Below, one piece after another: positions 3,942 to 6,452 of a stretch of 6,452 nucleotides of DNA. Origin of the DNA: Kiloniellales bacterium (GTDB taxonomy: Bacteria > Pseudomonadota > Alphaproteobacteria > Kiloniellales > JAKSDN01). Below the pieces are notes generated by a model that had not been told where the DNA came from, made no database searches, and saw nothing but the letters and a program-made list of their open reading frames with translations. A program made the translations under genes and the position numbers. The stretch covers positions 1 through 6,452 of the forward strand of contig JAKSDN010000250.1 of NCBI GenBank assembly GCA_022360075.1, read 5' to 3'. The number at the start of each line of letters is the position of its first letter. Position 1 is the stretch's first letter.

Positions 3942-4952
3942 ATGCTCCAGTTCTTCATTCGCCGGCTGATCCTCGTACTGCCGGTGCTGCTGGGCCTGCT
4001 GGTGCTCACCTTCTTCCTGGTGCGGGTCGTGCCGAGCGACCCAGCGGCCGCGCTTGCGGGCGAGAACGCGACGGTCGAGCAGATCGAGCAGATCCGCAAG
4101 AGCTACGGCTTCGACCGCCCGATCCTCGAGCAGTTCGTTCTCTACCTCGGCCAGGTGCTGCGCGGCGACCTGGGCAACAGCGTCTACAGCAACCGGCCGG
4201 TGATCGAGGATCTGGCCCTGCGCCTGCCGGCAACCCTGGAGCTGACCTTCGCGGCCCTTTTCCTCTCGATCGTCCTCGGCGTGCCGCTCGGCGTCCTGGC
4301 GGCGGTCTCCCACAACTCGCCGCTCGACCATCTGCTGCGCGTCTTCACCGTCGGCGGTCTCGCGATCGCCTCCTTCTGGTTCGCGATCATGCTGCAGCTC
4401 CTCTTCGCCATGGAGCTGGACTGGCTGCCGCTGCGTGGACGGCTCGGCATCGCGACCGACCTGCCGCCCGACATTACCGGCCTTTTCCTGATCGACAGCC
4501 TCCTGGTCGGCCGCTTCGATATCTTCGCCGATGCTCTTTGGCATCTGACGCTGCCCGCGATCACCCAGTGCTTCGCGGCCATGGCGACGATCACGCGCTT
4601 TACCCGCTCGGGTGTTCTGGAGACACTGCAGCGCGACTTCGTGACCTACGAGATCGCGGTCGGCTATCCGCGCTGGCTGGTCATCTGGGTCTATGTCCTG
4701 CGCAACTCGATCGTCGCGGCGGTCACGCAGATCGGTCTGCTGTTCGGTGCGCTGATCGGCGGCGCGGTCGTGGTCGAGTTCATCTTCGACTGGCCCGGCA
4801 TCGGCAGCTACACCGTCGAGGCGATCCTGACCTCGGACTACAAGGCGATCCTGGCGGTAACCCTGCTGATCGGGGTGATCTATGCCGGCGTCAACATCCT
4901 GGTCGATCTGGTCCACGGCCTGATCGACCCGCGCGTGGCGGAGCAGATGTGA
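3942..4952 (+). CDS. ABC transporter permease, DppB/OppB type
   Basis: A 336-residue inner-membrane permease, one half of the transmembrane channel of a peptide-type ABC importer. The first helix (about residues 9-30, 'LILVLPVLLGLLVLTFFLVRVVPSDPA') is the standard DppB N terminus. 'YGFDRPILEQF' and 'LRGDLGNS' (73-80) are in the usual periplasmic segment. Further hydrophobic spans fall near 98-121, 133-157, 205-220, 255-282 and 302-324. The coupling (EAA) loop is at about 235-254. It keeps the key Gly241 and the 'LRN' motif, but has 'IAVGYPRW' in place of the common 'RAKG' type and lacks the Pro that usually follows 'LRN'. 'FDWPGIG' (282-288) and the C-terminal 'NILVDLVHGLIDPRV' (318-332) are also characteristic. 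The ATG at 3942 gives the expected N terminus, but only a weak ribosome-binding site precedes it. It overlaps the next gene by one base. Confidence 0.93.
   Translation: MLQFFIRRLILVLPVLLGLLVLTFFLVRVVPSDPAAALAGENATVEQIEQIRKSYGFDRPILEQFVLYLGQVLRGDLGNSVYSNRPVIEDLALRLPATLELTFAALFLSIVLGVPLGVLAAVSHNSPLDHLLRVFTVGGLAIASFWFAIMLQLLFAMELDWLPLRGRLGIATDLPPDITGLFLIDSLLVGRFDIFADALWHLTLPAITQCFAAMATITRFTRSGVLETLQRDFVTYEIAVGYPRWLVIWVYVLRNSIVAAVTQIGLLFGALIGGAVVVEFIFDWPGIGSYTVEAILTSDYKAILAVTLLIGVIYAGVNILVDLVHGLIDPRVAEQM
4940..4943 (+). promoter_or_regulatory. Shine-Dalgarno for the DppC-type permease, inside the upstream gene
   Basis: GGAG lies 8 nt upstream of the ATG at 4952, within the last codons of the preceding permease. 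The stop and start share a base (TGATG), so translation is probably coupled. This supports the 4952 start over longer in-frame extensions. Confidence 0.6.
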
Positions 4953-5794
4953 TGCCGCTGATCGTGCGCAAGTTCCTGCGCGACGTGCCGGCGACCGCCG
5001 GCTTCTTCATCGTGGTCTTCGCGATGTTCCTGTTCCTGTTCGGCGAGCAGATCGCGCCGCTGCCGCTCGACGCCTTCGAGTCCCACATCGAAAAGCGCCT
5101 GCAGCCGCCGAGCTGGGAGCATCCCTTCGGCACCGACAACCTGGGGCGCGACATCTTCTCGCGGGTGATCCTGGGCGCCCGCATCTCCCTGACCGTGGCC
5201 CTGATGGTGGTCTCGGCCTCGATCCTGATCGGCGTGCCGCTCGGCCTGATCGCCGGCTACTTCGGCGGCTGGCTGTCCGAGGCGATCATGCGGGTGACGG
5301 ACATCTTCCTCGCCGTGCCGCAGCTCATCCTCGCGCTCGCGCTCGCGCAGCTTCTCTCGCCGAGCCTGGAGAGCGCGATGCTGGCGCTGACGCTCACCTA
5401 CTGGCCCTTCTTCACGCGCATCGTCTATGCCGAGACCCGGCGCCTCAGCACCTCGCTCTTCGTCGATGCCTTGCAGTGCTTGGGCGCGGGCAGCTTTCGC
5501 ATTCTCTTTGCGCACATCCTGCCGAACGCCGCATCGCCGATCATTGTGCGCGCGACGATCGGCATGGGCTTCACCATCCTGACCGCCGCGGTGCTCGGCT
5601 TCCTCGGCATGGGCGCGACGCCGCCCGAGCCGGACTGGGGCCTCGCGATCGCCGAGAGCCGGCGCTATCTGCCGGAAGCCTGGTGGTTCTCCGCCTTTCC
5701 GGGGCTGGCGATCTTCATCGCCGTGCTCGGCTTCAACCTGCTCGGCGACGGCCTGCGCGACATCGTCGACCCGCGCTTGCGCCGCTCGCGCTGA
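4952..5794 (+). CDS. ABC transporter permease, DppC/OppC type
   Basis: A 280-residue second permease subunit that pairs with the DppB-type protein. It has the standard DppC layout: an N-terminal helix (about 15-31); the periplasmic 'HPFGTDNLGRDIFSRV' motif (57-72) followed by 'GARISL'; membrane spans near 80-103, 115-135, 141-160, 203-222 and 247-265; and a C-terminal 'NLLGDGLRDIVDPRLR' (262-277). The coupling loop is at about 171-194, 'VDALQCLGAGSFRILFAHIL' and onward. Gly178 and 'HILPNA' are conserved, while the usual 'EAA' reads 'DAL'. 'LGFLGMGATPPEPDWG' (215-230) is a family hallmark. The open frame extends upstream to 4538 within the previous gene, but the ATG at 4952 gives the family's normal length and N terminus, has a ribosome-binding site, and forms a TGATG junction. 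It is followed 11 bp later by the ATPase gene. Confidence 0.93.
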   Translation: MPLIVRKFLRDVPATAGFFIVVFAMFLFLFGEQIAPLPLDAFESHIEKRLQPPSWEHPFGTDNLGRDIFSRVILGARISLTVALMVVSASILIGVPLGLIAGYFGGWLSEAIMRVTDIFLAVPQLILALALAQLLSPSLESAMLALTLTYWPFFTRIVYAETRRLSTSLFVDALQCLGAGSFRILFAHILPNAASPIIVRATIGMGFTILTAAVLGFLGMGATPPEPDWGLAIAESRRYLPEAWWFSAFPGLAIFIAVLGFNLLGDGLRDIVDPRLRRSR

Positions 5795-5805
5795 AGCCGC
5801 TGGCC

Positions 5806-6452
5806 ATGCCAGAAGCCAACGCCGATCTGCTGCTCGACGTGAGCGACCTGAAGGTCACGGTGCGTACCGACGAGGGCCCGGCGCGTATCCTCGACGGCGT
5901 CAACCTGCGCATTCCCCGCGGCCGGATCGTCGGCGTGGTCGGCGAGTCCGGCTGCGGCAAGACGACGCTGGTGCGCTCGATCCTCGGCACGCTGCCGCGC
6001 GGCGCCAAGGTCGAGCGCGGCGCGGTCCACTTCGACGGCGAAGACCTTCTGACCCTGGACGAGCGGACCATGAGCACGCGGATCCGCGGCGCCAAGATCA
6101 GCTTCATTCCCCAGGATCCTTTCCTCGCGCTCAACCCCGTCTTCAAGGTCGGCACCCAGTTGCTCGAGATCATGCGCTGGCACGGTCCGGCCCGGCGCGA
6201 CGGTGGATCGCGGCGCTCGGCGCGGGCGCGCGACCGGGCGCGGCTCGTCGAGCTGCTGCGGGCCGTGCAGATCCCCGATCCCGAGTCCTGCCTCGACCGC
6301 TATCCGCACCAGTTCAGCGGCGGCCAGCGGCAGCGCCTGCTGATCACGGGCGCGCTCGCCTGCGAGCCGAGCCTGGTCATCGCCGACGAGCCGACCACGG
6401 CGCTCGACGTGACGACCCAGAAACAGATCCTCAAGCTGCTCAAGAACTTGGC
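5806..6452 (+). CDS. ABC transporter ATP-binding protein, DppD/OppD type, N-terminal part
   Basis: The first 215 codons of the ATPase that powers the importer; the gene continues beyond the right edge. All nucleotide-binding motifs visible so far are intact: Walker A 'GESGCGKT' (46-53), Q-loop 'IPQDP' with Gln103, the signature 'FSGGQRQR' (170-177), and Walker B plus D-loop '[12 protein letters not shown]' (190-201). The H-loop and the C-terminal oligopeptide/dipeptide-transporter extension lie outside the window. '[11 protein letters not shown]' and 'YPHQFSGGQ' are typical of the OppD/DppD branch, and a partner OppF/DppF-type ATPase may follow. A region rich in Arg/Ser/Gly (about 129-146) forms an insert in the helical subdomain. 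The ATG at 5806 lies 11 bp after the DppC-type stop, with no strong Shine-Dalgarno, so translation is probably coupled to the upstream gene. It is cytoplasmic, associated with the membrane. Confidence 0.93.
   Translation, partial: MPEANADLLLDVSDLKVTVRTDEGPARILDGVNLRIPRGRIVGVVGESGCGKTTLVRSILGTLPRGAKVERGAVHFDGEDLLTLDERTMSTRIRGAKISFIPQDPFLALNPVFKVGTQLLEIMRWHGPARRDGGSRRSARARDRARLVELLRAVQIPDPESCLDRYPHQFSGGQRQRLLITGALACEPSLVIADEPTTALDVTTQKQILKLLKNL

Noticed and set aside
3930..4916. Antisense open frame of 328 codons opposite the DppB-type permease
   Set aside because: Composition is dominated by Asp, Gln, Arg and Glu, as expected from the complement of membrane-protein codons. There is no family resemblance, and the sense gene is unambiguous.
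4538..4951. N-terminal extension of the DppC-type permease
   Set aside because: This portion is an out-of-frame reading of the preceding permease. The ATG at 4952 gives the family's usual length with a TGATG junction.

Overview
The window reads as a GC-rich proteobacterial chromosome, most likely an alphaproteobacterium. This rests on three things: uniformly GC-rich third codon positions, the style of the genes, and an intergenic region packed with short palindromic repeats. Their TCCTCAGGATGAGG / CCTTCGAGACGC and CTTCGACAGGCTCAG cores resemble repeats I know from alphaproteobacterial genomes. The taxonomic placement is inference.

All supported genes lie on the + strand and form one apparent catabolic/transport cluster. 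From left to right: the C-terminal part of an M28 (glutamate carboxypeptidase II-like) peptidase (1-528); a hydantoin-racemase-type Asp/Glu racemase (557-1282); an oligopeptide-type periplasmic solute-binding protein (1369-2946); a repeat-filled gap of about 1 kb (2947-3941); a DppB-type permease (3942-4952); a DppC-type permease overlapping it by one base (4952-5794); and the N-terminal part of a DppD-type ATPase that runs off the right edge (5806-6452). A simple reading is that the binding protein and ABC importer take up a short peptide or peptide-like amide. The peptidase would then hydrolyse it and the racemase interconvert a D/L product. The substrate cannot be read from the sequence.

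The most interesting part is the gap between the binding-protein gene and its permeases. After a stem-loop just past the binding-protein stop, it holds several G/C-rich hairpins, a 21-bp tandem repeat (two exact copies plus a decayed third) and a large palindrome. That palindrome has been split by a 233-bp insertion with perfect 11-bp terminal inverted repeats and a TCA duplication. Deleting the insertion and one TCA restores a perfect 22-bp outer stem, so this is a readable insertion event (a MITE-like element inside a REP-like doublet). The inserted element itself carries a second inverted doublet of another palindromic repeat, so repeats are nested inside repeats. I see no protein-coding gene in this gap.

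I found no phage, CRISPR, toxin or defence system, and no RNA gene. The biochemical cluster is of known families. The novelty here lies in the nested repeat island inside a transport operon.
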